From the NCBI GenBank assembly GCA_032622095.1, contig CP136061.1:83612324-83676323 (forward strand): a DNA stretch of 64,000 bases. Direction: 5' to 3'. The stretch comes from Siphonodentalium dalli (taxonomy: Eukaryota > Mollusca > Scaphopoda > Gadilida > Siphonodentaliidae). This document shows, one piece after another, positions 24,161 through 36,900 of this stretch (position 1 is the first letter of the stretch; each line of letters opens with the position of its first letter). A model generated the notes under the pieces. The model was not told the origin of the DNA. It searched no databases and worked only from the letters and a program-made list of their open reading frames with translations. The position numbers were made by a program, and so were the translations under genes.

Positions 24161-24555
24161 TAACCGGCAAAATCATTTATGTCAGACACAAACTTTTTTG
24201 TCAATAATCCTAACAGTACTAGAAGTGACTCAAAATTTGAAAACAACATGACTAGTTAGGCAGACCAATTTAAAAGGCATTAACATAAAACAAAGAAGTG
24301 AGTGTGTGTATACTCACCACGAAGGCTGAAGTAACTATCGGTCATCAAAATCAGTCAAGTCAAGGTAATATACATACATGTATGTACAGGATTATAAGTC
24401 ATCAAACTGTGGATGCATCAGGTAAACATACAGGTACAATCTATTTGCAGCATTAAATACTGAACCACATCTGAAATAAAACAAATTAATCTAACATTAT
24501 TTGATCAGGTTGTGAAATAAATATGTGTTATATACACAATGCGTTTGTATCGATT

Positions 24556-24634
24556 CATGTATCGCGACGAGGCTAGTTTTCGTGGCCATATAGCGACGAT
24601 GCGACGAAAACTAGCCGAGCCGCGATACATGAAT
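24556..24634. repeat. 31-bp-stem hairpin
   Basis: ATTCATGTATCGCGACGAGG on the left pairs with CCGCGATACATGAAT on the right, and CTAGTTTTCGT with ACGAAAACTAG. About 17 bp lie between the arms. Possibly a minimal MITE. Confidence 0.75.
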
Positions 24635-24975
24635 AACACATTTATCTACCATTGGTGTGATAGAATCCACCGCACAAATTACGTTTTAGGAGTTTCTTGT
24701 GTAAATTCTCCCAACCTGCAAAAGTATCTGTGTCACGCGATTAGCTCGCTTTGCTAAATTCTCACAACCTGCAAGTTCACGCGAAAATGCCTAACGGAAA
24801 TTGTATTCAATGGACACAATCTCGTACACCTTGAACAAATACATATTAGTTACTTTGTGATATGTTATACCCATGATGGTAGGTAATCAAATAATGTTAA
24901 AACCTTGGAACTATTTGTTTATAGTACGCAAGAATATTCGTTGGAATGTCGTTTTGATTTTTCACGCGATTGATG

Positions 24976-25020
24976 TGACGTCAGTTCATTCATGATTTTG
25001 AACCAGTCAACGACGTCACG
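24976..25020. promoter_or_regulatory. paired CRE-like sites
   Basis: A full TGACGTCA at 24976-24983 and an inverted GACGTCAC about 30 bp on, roughly 0.5 kb upstream of ILEI exon 1. These are consensus CREB/ATF sites by sequence; any promoter role is inference. Confidence 0.25.
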
Positions 25021-25531
25021 AGCGCCTTGTGTCGCAACTGCCGTAACGATACAGATGTTTTTATCGCCAATTCGTAATCTAAATTGTATCAGGGAATTTC
25101 GTAGGAAATAGCTAATAAAATGTGATATCTAAACATACTTATCATATATTTAGTTTTGACAATTGTTTTATAATTTGTACATATATAGATCAGGCTACAA
25201 CTAAAACATAGCTTAGTTATTTTCGTACTGTAGTTAACAGGTGTGTTTATATTATTACAAATCTTAAATTGATATGCTTTTGGTGCAAATAGTGATATTG
25301 AATATTCAATAAAATCAGACATCAAAATTGGCCACGGCAATAATCAATACCGAGGGAAATACCGTTGCAACATGTGGAATCTACCTGTACAACACGCAGA
25401 ATCGTACGGTACCGATCTGTCCTTAACACTCGGTACTTTGAGAAGCCTTGTCTAAAGCAACGGTTTAGAAATAAACATTAGTGACGCAGCTTGCTGGTCC
25501 TGAGCACTACATGCTATATCGTAAACATACT

Positions 25532-25648
25532 ATGCGCAACCTCTTTCTCATTATAGTTGTCATGGCAATACATCTCTACAGTCACTTCGATAATAGAGGC
25601 ATTGCGGCTACAATCAATGTGCTGAGAATCGAATTCGATGGAATTTCG
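25532..25648 (+). CDS. ILEI gene exon 1: signal peptide and first strand
   Basis: ATG 25532 has A at -3. An in-frame ATG at 25511 would add seven residues (MLYRKHT) and cannot be excluded. Residues 2-17 (RNLFLIIVVMAIHLYS) are hydrophobic enough for a signal peptide or anchor. Residues 26-39 (ATINVLRIEFDGIS) fit the opening strand of an ILEI domain. The donor is TCG|GTAAGT at 25649, phase 0. A cryptic acceptor-like CTCTACAG at 25574-25581 inside this exon could instead join an upstream exon in phase 2, which would replace the signal peptide. The 16-kb tandem array begins only 186 bp after this exon. Confidence 0.65.
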
Positions 25649-25748
25649 GTAAGTTTAAAGGCATATTATGCACTCAAATCAGTGACATTTACAAATGTTA
25701 TACATTATTCAAATGGCTAAGTAAATATTGAACTAGTGTGACAGAAAT

Positions 25749-26014
25749 TGTCAACAAGCCTTGAAATAGGGTGTCTGTCATTTGCAGAATGAGGTCCCCA
25801 GAGGGTGAATTTAGTGATGCTACCCGCATAGCGGGCTAGCATCACCAAATTCACCCTCTGGGGACCTCATTCTCCTTACACCTCAGCAGCATGAGGTTCC
25901 CAGAGGGTGAATTTGGTGTTGCTATCCCGCTATGCGGGGTAGCATCACTAAATTCACCCTCTGTGGACCTCATTCTGAAAATGACAGACACCCTATTTCA
26001 AGGCGTGTTTGTCA
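25749..26014. mobile_element. foldback MITE with nested hairpins, intact copy
   Basis: The ends are inverted repeats: TTGTCAACAAGCCTTGAAAT at left and ATTTCAAGGCGTGTTTGTCAA at right minus a base, continuing through GGGTGTCTGTCATTT. Inside are two more hairpins, 25792-25875 (stem AGAATGAGGTCCCCAGAGGG) and 25882-25975. The tip of the first hairpin, at 25835, is exactly where the tandem array begins, so copies 2-4 carry only the right two-thirds. Confidence 0.85.
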
Positions 26015-26121
26015 ATCAACAACGGCACCCCTATTAACAACATGTGACAGTTTAATTCGGGTGTATCGCCGTTTCGGCTGCTGTATCATATCATGCCGTT
26101 GACCAAATGAAATGTAACACT

Positions 26122-26374
26122 TTAATCATTTGAGTGCCAGGTGCCGATCTCATCGGCCTTAAACATACAAAATAAGTCTGTTAAAGAATATAAGAATAAA
26201 TTATTAAAATGTAAAAAAAATGTAAAAAAAAACAAAAAAAACAAACAATGTTAGGCCAATGCATTCTCTTATATATGCGAGGCGACCTATGGTCGACTCG
26301 CATATATAAGAGAATGCATTGGCACAGGGTATATTGGTTAATACAAAAATCGGACCTGGCACTCAAAGGGTTAA
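26122..26374. mobile_element. piggyBac-like MITE (type 2), unit copy 1
   Basis: Left end TTAATCATTTGAGTGCCAGG, right end CCTGGCACTCAAAGGGTTAA. The right terminus reads inward as CCCTTTGAGTGCCAG, close to the piggyBac end consensus, with TTAA flanks. One 67-bp hairpin is inside (26256-26322). The left terminus has a CAT for CCC change; copies 2-4 have CCT. Confidence 0.85.
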
Positions 26375-26784
26375 ACAATACACATTGATCTACTGACAGG
26401 GTGCAATCCTGCGGATGTTTAGTATATTGTTTAGCATAGCTCCCAAAGATATATGAATTAACGCGATGTATCGTGTTAGACATAATCAAGTTGTTATAAC
26501 ACGATAAAGGAGTCATCGTAACAAGACAAAAGAGTCAGAATACATACCCCATACTTGTTAAACATAACAATGGACCCAGTACGCATAACAATTGAATTTT
26601 GAACACACCAATAATTCGCACATGGTTTAAATGGCAGACGAAAAAGTGAAAGAAGTAGGTCTATCGTACCTGAAATAATATTGGCCTAAATTTTTATTCA
26701 TGACACACTTTTGCATTTTGTACAAATATAAATCAAGATCCACTTCATACTTTTGGACTAACATATTTATAATATATTTATTCT

Positions 26785-27859
26785 TTAAAGATGGTCTATA
26801 TCTTTATAAACATGTGTCATATAGTTACATGGGTATAAAATATTATATATGAATCGAAGACCTCTGTCCGGAAATGCTTCTATCGATTAATATTGATTTA
26901 TTTTTACGAATATTTTCTGTTCCAAACACGTGTAGTTATTTAGCTAACGAACAATTGTGGTTACCGTTAAAGATGGATTATCTCTTTAAATAACAAATTT
27001 TAAATAGTTGCGTGGGTATAAAATGATAGATTTGAACTGAAGACCTATGTCCGGAAAAGCTTCTATCAATTAATATTGATTTTATTTCGAATATTAAATC
27101 GGGCCGTTTATGTTACTATTTTTAGAACCGACCATTCGGATGAGACCGTATTGCGATATAGAGCACTGGGCTGTTCCTACGGCTACGCAACGAATGTCAA
27201 ATGTCACAGATTTGTTGTTTGTACTGTTTTGTTCCACAGATATAAGCGATAATGAGTATAATTAACGTTTATTTGTGACAAAATTGCACAATATAATTTC
27301 TGGTCTCTGTTAACACTAACCACTATTGTTCGTTAGCTGAACAAACACACCTTTTTAGACCAGAAAATATTCGAAATAAAATTAATATTAATCGATAGAA
27401 GCATTTCCGGACAGGAGTCTTCGATTCAAATCTAATATTTTATACTCCGGTAACTAATTAATACATGTTTACAAAGAGATAATCCACCTTTAAAAGAGAC
27501 CTAAAATTTCATAGTGTAATTTTGTCACACAATTTTTTTTTATTTAGACTCATTATCGCTTATAACAATGTAATAAAACAATACAAACAATCAATCTGGG
27601 GCATTTGACGTTAGGAGCATAGCTACGGGAACACCCTAATGATATCTATCGCTATATGGTATCGCCTGAATGGTCTGTTCTAAAAATATAACAATAAAGT
27701 GTCCCACTTAATGTCCTCATTTTATAGTAAAATATTAGAAATAAAATCAATATCAATTGATTGAAGCGTTTCCGGACATAGGTCTTAAATTCATATCTAT
27801 CATTTTATACCCAAGAAACTATTTTAAAATGGTTATATGGAAAGATAATCAATCTCTAA
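26785..27859. mobile_element. TTAA MITE (outer) interrupted by another, unit copy 1
   Basis: Outer halves are 26785-26966 (TTAAAGATGGTCTATATC..GGTTACCG) and 27494-27859 (AAGAGACCTAAAATTTC..AATCTCTAAA). An uninterrupted relative at 62.9 kb reads GTTACTGTTAACAGAGACC across the join, so the halves belong to one element. Confidence 0.85.
26967..27493. mobile_element. TTAA MITE (inner), unit copy 1
   Basis: 527 bp flanked by TTAA on both sides. The ends AGATGGATTATCTCTTT and AAAGAGATAATCCACCT are inverted, continuing about 130 bp imperfectly through GTCCGGAAA.GCTTCTATC and ATTAATATTGATTTTATTTC. It is inserted in the TTAA of the outer element. The ends lack the CCC of piggyBac, so superfamily is unassigned. 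Confidence 0.88.
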
Positions 27860-28136
27860 AGCACGCAAGCATTTGATACCACGATTGATAACTGATTTCT
27901 CATTGAACTTTTAGAAACTGACCAAAACAAATGTACATTAACTACAACGACTAGAGATTAAATCAGGTACAAATAACTATATATATGAAATAACACACCG
28001 CATAAGATAATATATCTTAGTCAATATCTGGACTTGGCATGTAAATATGTATACATGTTATCACCATTGTTTGCTATTGTACTGTGTTATGTGCGAATAC
28101 ACATACTGATAATGATGATACCTAATATATATAGTA

Positions 28137-28293
28137 GGTTATCACCACCATGTGTGTTTCTGAGATCAGTATTCAAGTCGAGCTGCCTTCTCTGGCATCT
28201 ATCGACGAGTCCACAGTACGAGTCGATAGACATCCCAGAGAAGGCAACGAGACTTGAATGCGGATCTCGGAAACACACAGGGTGATGATAACC
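28137..28293. repeat. 157-bp long imperfect hairpin, unit copy 1
   Basis: GGTTATCACCACCATGTGTG at left pairs with CACACAGGGTGATGATAACC at right. The pairing continues with GCCTTCTCTGG against CCAGAGAAGGC and ATCTATCGAC against GTCGATAGA. Loop about 13 bp. Also at 32201-32357, 36263-36419 and 40293-40449. Could be a MITE or give a hairpin transcript; no open frame of note. Confidence 0.85.
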
Positions 28294-29901
28294 AATTTAT
28301 CTTACAATTCGTCACATAAAAATGCTATAAAACTCAATTTAAAACAGGAACTATTTTATTACGCGCAACACACAACGTACACAATTTTCAGCACGCGACG
28401 TTGTGATAAGTAAAATTCTGAGAAATTCACGTCACTATTCAATTTCGCTATGGCTGGAATCCGATTCATTGATGAGGCGACGATATTTTCCTTTCGAAGG
28501 TTCGACATAATTGTCACTTTTAACAGGATAATTGTAATATTTTGATGGTGCAATCTCCTTGGATGGTAATAGTTATGGCGAGAGGCATTGCCGGAGATGA
28601 CTATCCAATTCAGAGTTTTGGTGAATTTATTTCGACACTTCAACAATCATGATCGATTTCTGACTCGCACGAAAATTACCCATTAAAATTCATTTAGAGG
28701 AAATGCAACAAATCGCGGACTTTTCGTGAGTATTCTGTTTTATATCCTTAACATAATATAAAATTCATTTGAATTTTCCTTCTGTATTTTATCGAACAAA
28801 AGATGCGGTCAGTAGCTTTTGATCAAGGCGTACTGAATTACGGGGAATTCCCTACTTCGCTGAAATAGAATTTGTCAAATTAGTCCGTACTCGTGCGCGC
28901 TGTAAACAATGTGTAACGTTCGTAACTTTTTCGGATTCCAACACATTGTTGGGTGACAACTTTTAGTTTTTTCGCTCATGTCTCAACATTTTGTCCACTT
29001 TATTGAAATAAATATTGATTATTTTACGTTCGTAGCACACGATTATATTATCTTATGACTTTTAATTGGTTATTTAGACGTTTTGTTTTGAAAGCAAGCC
29101 AGGTGCCGAAACGCACGTGCACCAGCTGTTGTCATCCATGATAGCCTTGTTGCCATCCAGGATACAAATCGGAAACTGCCTAGGCGTTTTCGCGTGTATT
29201 TGAGGAAATATAGCTAAATTGTAAATTAAATTAAACTATTGTGCAATGCAAGATAATGGTCAATTATATTCTTAACGTATGGCCCTACGATTCATCAAAT
29301 TGAATTTCTTATTTCTTATTCCGAATCGAACCATTTTCGATTTTGAGTCGTCACAGTTTCGATTCTATTCACAATATATACTATATATGTTTGAGATGAA
29401 CATGGATGATAGGGTGGTTGAACAGTGTTATCAACATGAAAAGACACATTTAAAATGGAACTCTATTTTTACGTGAATGCGTATTTACTGCCTCTTTAGT
29501 TGTGCTAGGGAAAACAATATTTTTTTTTTTACCCGAGCGATTTCAAGATCGTGTTTCCTGGCTAAGCTATGATTATGTGATGACAGGGATCTCAAATTCG
29601 TCGCAATTCTATAAGAAATTTATTAGCCTCGTCCACTCAATTCGATTCGAGACTGGCTTAAGCTCAATTCAAATCGAATTTAGTGCACTCAGTTAATACA
29701 TTTCGTATATAATTGCGACTCATTAGAGATCATCTGTTTATATGTCTGTTTTAGTTTAGGCTTTCTCCCAATTGCACCCCTAGTTCCCTATATCAGAAAC
29801 GAGAGCATGGCTCCAGTCCACCCACTGTTCAGCACGGACGCCAAACACGTGTCCGCGTACATAACTTATATAATTTATCCGGTATCATACACTCTCCGAA
29901 A

Positions 29902-32900
29902 GCTAGCATCACCAAATTCACCCTCTGGGGACCTCATTCTCCTTACACCTCAGCAGCATGAGGTTCCCAGAGGGTGAATTTGGTGTTGCTATCCCGCTAT
30001 GCGGGGTAGCATCACTAAATTCACCCTCTGTGGACTTCATTCTGAAAATGACAGACACCCTATTTCAAGGCGTGTTTGTCAATCAACAACGGCACCCCTA
30101 TTAACAACATGTGACAGTTTAATTCGGGTGTATCGCCGTTTCGGCTGCTGTATCATATCATGCCGTTGACCAAATGAAATGTAACACTTTAATCCTTTGA
30201 GTGCCAGGTGCCGATCTCATCGGCCTTAAACATACAAAATAAGTCTGTTAAAGAATATAAGAATAAATTATTAAAATGTAAAAAAAATGTAAAAAAAAAC
30301 AAAAAAAACAAACAATGTTAGGCCAATGCATTCTCTTATATATGCGAGGCGACCTATGGTCGACTCGCATATATAAGAGAATGCATTGGCACAGGGTATA
30401 TTGGTTAATACAAAAATCGGACCTGGCACTCAAAGGGTTAAACAATACACATTGATCTACTGACAGGGTGCAATCCTGCGGATGTTTAGTATATTGTTTA
30501 GCATAGCTCCCAAAGATATATGAATTAACGCGATGTATCGTGTTAGACATAATCAAGTTGTTATAACACGATAAAGGAGTCATCGTAACAAGACAAAAGA
30601 GTCAGAATACATACCCCATACTTGTTAAACATAACAATGGACCCAGTACGCATAACAATTGAATTTTGAACACACCAATAATTCGCACATGGTTTAAATG
30701 GCAGACGAAAAAGTGAAAGAAGTAGGTCTATCGTACCTGAAATAATATTGGCCTAAATTTTTATTCATGACACACTTTTGCATTTTGTACAAATATAAAT
30801 CAAGATCCACTTCATACTTTTGGACTAACATATTTATAATATATTTATTCTTTAAAGATGGTCTATATCTTTATAAACATGTGTCATATAGTTACATGGG
30901 TATAAAATATTATATATGAATCGAAGACCTCTGTCCGGAAATGCTTCTATCGATTAATATTGATTTTTTTTTACGAATATTTTCTGTTCCAAACACGTGT
31001 AGTTATTTAGCTAACGAACAATTGTGGTTACCGTTAAAGATGGATTATCTCTTTAAATAACAAATTTTAAATAGTTGCGTGGGTATAAAATGATAGATTT
31101 GAACTGAAGACCTATGTCCGGAAAAGCTTCTATCAATTAATATTGATTTTATTTCGAATATTAAATCGGGCCGTTTATGTTACTATTTTTAGAACCGACC
31201 ATTCGGATGAGACCGTATTGCGATATAGAGCACTGGGCTGTTCCTACGGCTACGCAACGAATGTCAAATGTCACAGATTTGTTGTTTGTACTGTTTTGTT
31301 ACACAGATATAAGCGATAATGAGTATAATTAACGTTTATTTGTGACAAAATTGCACAATATAATTTCTGGTCTCTGTTAACACTAACCACTATTGTTCGT
31401 TAGCTGAACAAACACACCTTTTTAGACCAGAAAATATTCGAAATAAAATTAATATTAATCGATAGAAGCATTTCCGGACAGGAGTCTTCGATTCAAATCT
31501 AATATTTTATACTCCGGTAACTAATTAATACATGTTTACAAAGAGATAATCCACCTTTAAAAGAGACCTAAAATTTCATAGTGTAATTTTGTCACACTTT
31601 TTTTTTTTATTTAGACTCATTATCGCTTATAACAATGTAATAAAACAATACAAACAATCAATCTGGGGCATTTGACGTTAGGAGCATAGCTACGGGAACA
31701 CCCTAATGATATCTATCGCTATATGGTATCGCCTGAATGGTCTGTTCTAAAAATATAACAATAAAGTGTCCCACTTAATGTCCTCATTTTATCGTAAAAT
31801 ATTAGAAATAAAATCAATATCAATTGATTGAAGCGTTTCCGGACATAGGTCTTAAATTCATATCTATCATTTTATACCCAAGAAACTATTTTAAAATGGT
31901 TATATGGAAAGATAATCAATCTCTAAAGCACGCAAGCATTTGATACCACGATTGATAACTGATTTCTCATTGAACTTTTAGAAACTGACCAAAACAAATG
32001 TACATTAACTACAACGACTAGAGAATAAATCAGGTACAAATAACTATATATATGAAATAACACACCGCATAAGATAATATATCTTAGTCAATATCTGGAC
32101 TTGGCATGTAAATATGTATACATGTTATCACCATTGTTTGCTATTGTACTGTGTTATGTGCGAATACACATACTGATAATGATGATACCTAATATATATA
32201 GGTTATCACCACCATGTGTGTTTCTGAGATCAGTATTCAAGTCGAGCTGCCTTCTCTGGCATCTATCGACGAGTCCACAGTACGAGTCGATAGACATCCC
32301 AGAGAAGGCAACGAGACTTGAATGCGGATCTCGGAAACACACAGGGTGATGATAACCAATTTATCTTACAATTCGTCACATAAAAATGCTATAAAACTCA
32401 ATTTAAAACAGGAACTATTTTATTACGCGCAACACACAACGTACACAATTTTCAGCACGCGACGTTGTGATAAGTAAAATTCTGAGAAATTCACGTCACT
32501 ATTCAATTTCGCTATGGCTGGAATCCGATTCATTGATGAGGCGACGATATTTTCCTTTCGAAGGTTCGACATAATTGTCACTTTTAACAGGATAATTGTA
32601 ATATTTTGATGGTGCAATCTCCTTGGATGGTAATAGTTATGGCGAGAGGCATTGCCGGAGATGACTATCCAATTCAGAGTTTTGGTGAATTTATTTCGAC
32701 ACTTCAACAATCATTATCGATTTCTGACTCGCACGAAAATTACCCATTAAAATTCATTTAGAGGAAATGCAACAAATCGCGGACTTTTCGTGAGTATTCT
32801 GTTTTATATCCTTAACATAATATAAAATTCATTTGAATTTTCCTTCTGTATTTTATCGAACAAAAGATGCGGTCAGTAGCTTTTGATCAAGGCGTACTGA

Positions 32901-33965
32901 ATTACGGGGAATTCCCTACTTCGCTGAAATAGAATTTGTCAAATTAGTCCGTACTCGTGCGCGCTGTAAACAATGTGTAACGTTCGTAACTTTTTCGGAT
33001 TCCAACACATTGTTGGGTGACAACTTTTAGTTTTTTCGCTCATGTCTCAACATTTTGTCCACTTTATTGAAATAAATATTGATTATTTTACGTTCGTAGC
33101 ACACGATTATATTATCTTATGACTTTTAATTGGTTATTTAGACGTTTTGTTTTGAAAGCAAGCCAGGTGCCGAAACGCACGTGCACCAGCTGTTGTCATC
33201 CATGATAGCCTTGTTGCCATCCAGGATACAAATCGGAAACTGCCTAGGCGTTTTCGCGTGTATTTGAGGAAATATAGCTAAATTGTAAATTAAATTAAAC
33301 TATTGTGCAATGCAAGATAATGGTCAATTATATTCTTAACGTATGGCCCTACGATTCATCAAATTGAATTTCTTATTTCTTATTCCGAATCGAACCATTT
33401 TCGATTTTGAGTCGTCACAGTTTCGATTCTATTCACAATATATACTATATATGTTTGAGATGAACATGGATGATAGGGTGGTTGAACAGTGTTATCAACA
33501 TGAAAAGACACATTTAAAATGGAACTCTATTTTTACGTGAATGCGTATTTACTGCCTCTTTAGTTGTGCTAGGGAAAACAATATTTTTTTTTTTACCCGA
33601 GCGATTTCAAGATCGTGTTTCCTGGCTAAGCTATGATTATGTGATGACAGGGATCTCAAATTCGTCGCAATTCTATAAGAAATTTATTAGCCTCGTCCAC
33701 TCAATTCGATTCGAGACTGGCTTAAGCTCAATTCAAATCGAATTTAGTGCACTCAGTTAATACATTTCGTATATAATTGCGACTCATTAGAGATCATCTG
33801 TTTATATGTCTGTTTTAGTTTAGGCTTTCTCCCAATTGCACCCCTAGTTCCCTATATCAGAAACGAGAGCATGGCTCCAGTCCACCCACTGTTCAGCACG
33901 GACGCCAAACACGTGTCCGCGTACATAACTTATATAATTTATCCGGTATCATACACTCTCCGAAA
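29902..33965. repeat. 4.06-kb tandem unit, copy 2
   Basis: 4064 bp, same borders as copy 1 but preceded by CTCTCCGAAA instead of the MITE left arm. Contains a piggyBac-like MITE at 30189-30441, TTAA MITE outer 30852-31925 with inner 31034-31560, and hairpin 32201-32357. It shares GCGATGTATCG, ACATTGTTGGG and GATTCTATTC with copy 1. Confidence 0.98.
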
Positions 33966-36900
33966 GCTAGCATCACCAAATTCACCCTCTGGGGACCTCA
34001 TTCTCCTTACACCTCAGCAGCATGAGGTTCCCAGAGGGTGAATTTGGTGTTGCTATCCCGCTATGCGGGGTAGCATCACTAAATTCACCCTCTGTGGACC
34101 TCATTCTGAAAATGACAGACACCCTATTTCAAGGCGTGTTTGTCAATCAACAACGGCACCCCTATTAACAACATGTGACAGTTTAATTCGGGTGTATCGC
34201 CGTTTCGGCTGCTGTATCATATCATGCCGTTGACCAAATGAAATGTAACACTTTAATCCTTTGAGTGCCAGGTGCCGATCTCCTCGGCCTTAAACATACA
34301 AAATAAGTCTGTTAAAGAATATAAGAATAAATTATTAAAATGTAAAAAAAATGTAAAAAAAAAACAAACAAAAAAACAATGTTAGGCCAATGCATTCTCT
34401 TATATATGCGAGGCGACCTATGGTCGACTCGCATATATAAGAGAATGCATTGGCACAGGGTATATTGGTTAATACAAAAATCGGACCTGGCACTCAAAGG
34501 GTTAAACAATACACATTGATCTACTGACAGGGTGCAATCCTGCGGATGTTTAGTATATTGTTTAGCATAGCTCCCAAAGATATATGAATTAACGCGATAT
34601 ATCGTGTTAGACATAATCAAGTTGTTATAACACGATAAAGGAGTCATCGTAACAAGACAAAAGAGTCAGAATACATACCCCATACTTGTTAAACATAACA
34701 ATGGACCCAGTACGCATAACAATTGAATTTTGAACACACCAATAATTCGCACATGGTTTAAATGGCAGACGAAAAAGTGAAAGAAGTAGGTCTATCGTAC
34801 CTGAAATAATATTGGCCTAAATTTTTATTCATGACACACTTTTGCATTTTGTACAAATATAAATCAAGATCCACTTCATACTTTTGGACTAACATATTTA
34901 TAATATATTTATTCTTTAAAGATGGTCTATATCTTTATAAACATGTGTCATATAGTTACATGGGTATAAAATATTATATATGAATCGAAGACCTCTGTCC
35001 GGAAATGCTTCTATCGATTAATATTCATTTTTTTTTACGAATATTTTCTGTTCCAAACACGTGTAGTTATTTAGCTAACGAACAATTGTGGTTACCGTTA
35101 AAGATGGATTATCTCTTTAAATAACAAATTTTAAATAGTTGCGTGGGTATAAAATGATAGATTTGAACTGAAGACCTATGTCCGGAAAAGCTTCTATCAA
35201 TTAATATTGATTTTATTTCGAATATTAAATCGGGCCGTTTATGTTACTATTTTTAGAACCGACCATTCGGATGAGACCGTATTGCGATATAGAGCACTGG
35301 GCTGTTCCTACGGCTACGCAACGAATGTCAAATGTCACAGATTTGTTGTTTGTACTGTTTGTTCCACAGATATAAGCGATAATGAGTATAATTAACGTTT
35401 ATTTGTGACAAAATTGCACAATATAATTTCTGGTCTCTGTTAACACTAACCACTATTGTTCGTTAGCTGAACAAACACACCTTTTTAGACCAGAAAATAT
35501 TCGAAATAAAATTAATATTAATCGATAGAAGCATTTCCGGACAGGAGTCTTCGATTCAAATCTAATATTTTATACTCCGGTAACTAATTAATACATGTTT
35601 ACAAAGAGATAATCCACCTTTAAAAGAGACCTAAAATTTCATAGTGTAATTTTGTCACACAATTTTTTTGTATTTAGACTCATTATCGCTTATAACAATG
35701 TAATAAAACAATACAAACAATCAATCTGGGGCATTTGACGTTCGGAGCATAGCTACGGGAACACCCTAATGATATCTATCGCTATATGGTATCGCCTGAA
35801 TGGTCTGTTCTAAAAATATAACAATAAAGTGTCCCACTTAATGTCCTCATTTTATAGTAAAATATTAGAAATAAAATCAATATCAATTGATTGAAGCGTT
35901 TCCGGACATAGGTCTTAAATTCATATCTATCATTTTATACCCAAGAAACTATTTTAAAATGGTTATATGGAAAGATAATCAATCTCTAAAGCACGCAAGC
36001 ATTTGATACCACGATTGATAACTGATTTCTCATTGAACTTTTAGAAACTGACCAAAAAAATGTACATTAACTACAACGACTAGAGAATAAATCAGGTACA
36101 AATAACTATATATATGAAATAACACACCGCATAAGATAATATATCTTAGTCAATATCTGGACTTGGCATGTAAATATGTATACATGTTATCACCATTGTT
36201 TGCTATTGTGCTGTGTTATGTGCGAATACACATAATGATAATGATGATACCTAATATATATAGGTTATCACCACCATGTGTGTTTCTGAGATCAGTATTC
36301 AAGTCGAGCTGCCTTCTCTGGCATCTATCGACGAGTCCACAGTACGAGTCGATAGACAGCCCAGAGAAGGCAACGAGACTTGAATGCGGATCTCGGAAAC
36401 ACACAGGGTGATGATAACCAATTTATCTTACAATTCGTCACATAAAAATGCTATAAAACTCAATTTAAAACAGGAACTATTTTATTACGCGCAACACACA
36501 ACGTACACAATTTTCAGCACGCGACGTTGTGATAAGTAAAATTCTGAGAAATTCACGTCACTATTCAATTTCGCTATGGCTGGAATCCGATTCATTGATG
36601 AGGCGACGATATTTTCCTTTCGAAGGTTCGACATAATTGTCACTTTTAACAGGATAATTGTAATATTTTGATGGTGCAATCTCCTTGGATGGTAATAGTT
36701 ATGGCGAGAGGCATTGCCGGAGATGACTATCCAATTCAGAGTTTTGGTGAATTTATTTCGACACTTCAACAATCATGATCGATTTCTGACTCGCACGAAA
36801 ATTACCCATTAAAATTCATTTAGAGGAAATGCAACAAATCGCGGACTTTTCGTGAGTATTCTGTTTTATATCCTTAACATAATATAAAATTCATTTGAAT

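Larger units (their letters stand above)
24161..25480. other. upstream region of the ILEI gene, no exon seen
   Basis: Flanking sequence between the foldback element and ILEI exon 1. It holds a hairpin at 24556-24634 and CRE-like sites at 24976-25020. No exon is recognised. Confidence 0.35.
25835..29901. repeat. 4.06-kb tandem unit, copy 1
   Basis: Starts GCTAGCATCACCAAATTCAC and ends CATACACTCTCCGAAA. Length 4067 bp. It contains part of the foldback MITE, a piggyBac-like hairpin MITE, a nested pair of TTAA MITEs, a 157-bp hairpin and about 1.6 kb of unrecognised sequence. Small open frames recur in all copies at the same place but have no domain, splice or codon support. It shares variants with copy 2 against copies 3-4. 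Confidence 0.98.

Noticed and set aside
22881-24251. Arg/Gly/Ser-rich frames around the inverted minisatellite arms
   Set aside because: Translations of the 16-bp repeats on both strands, not genes.
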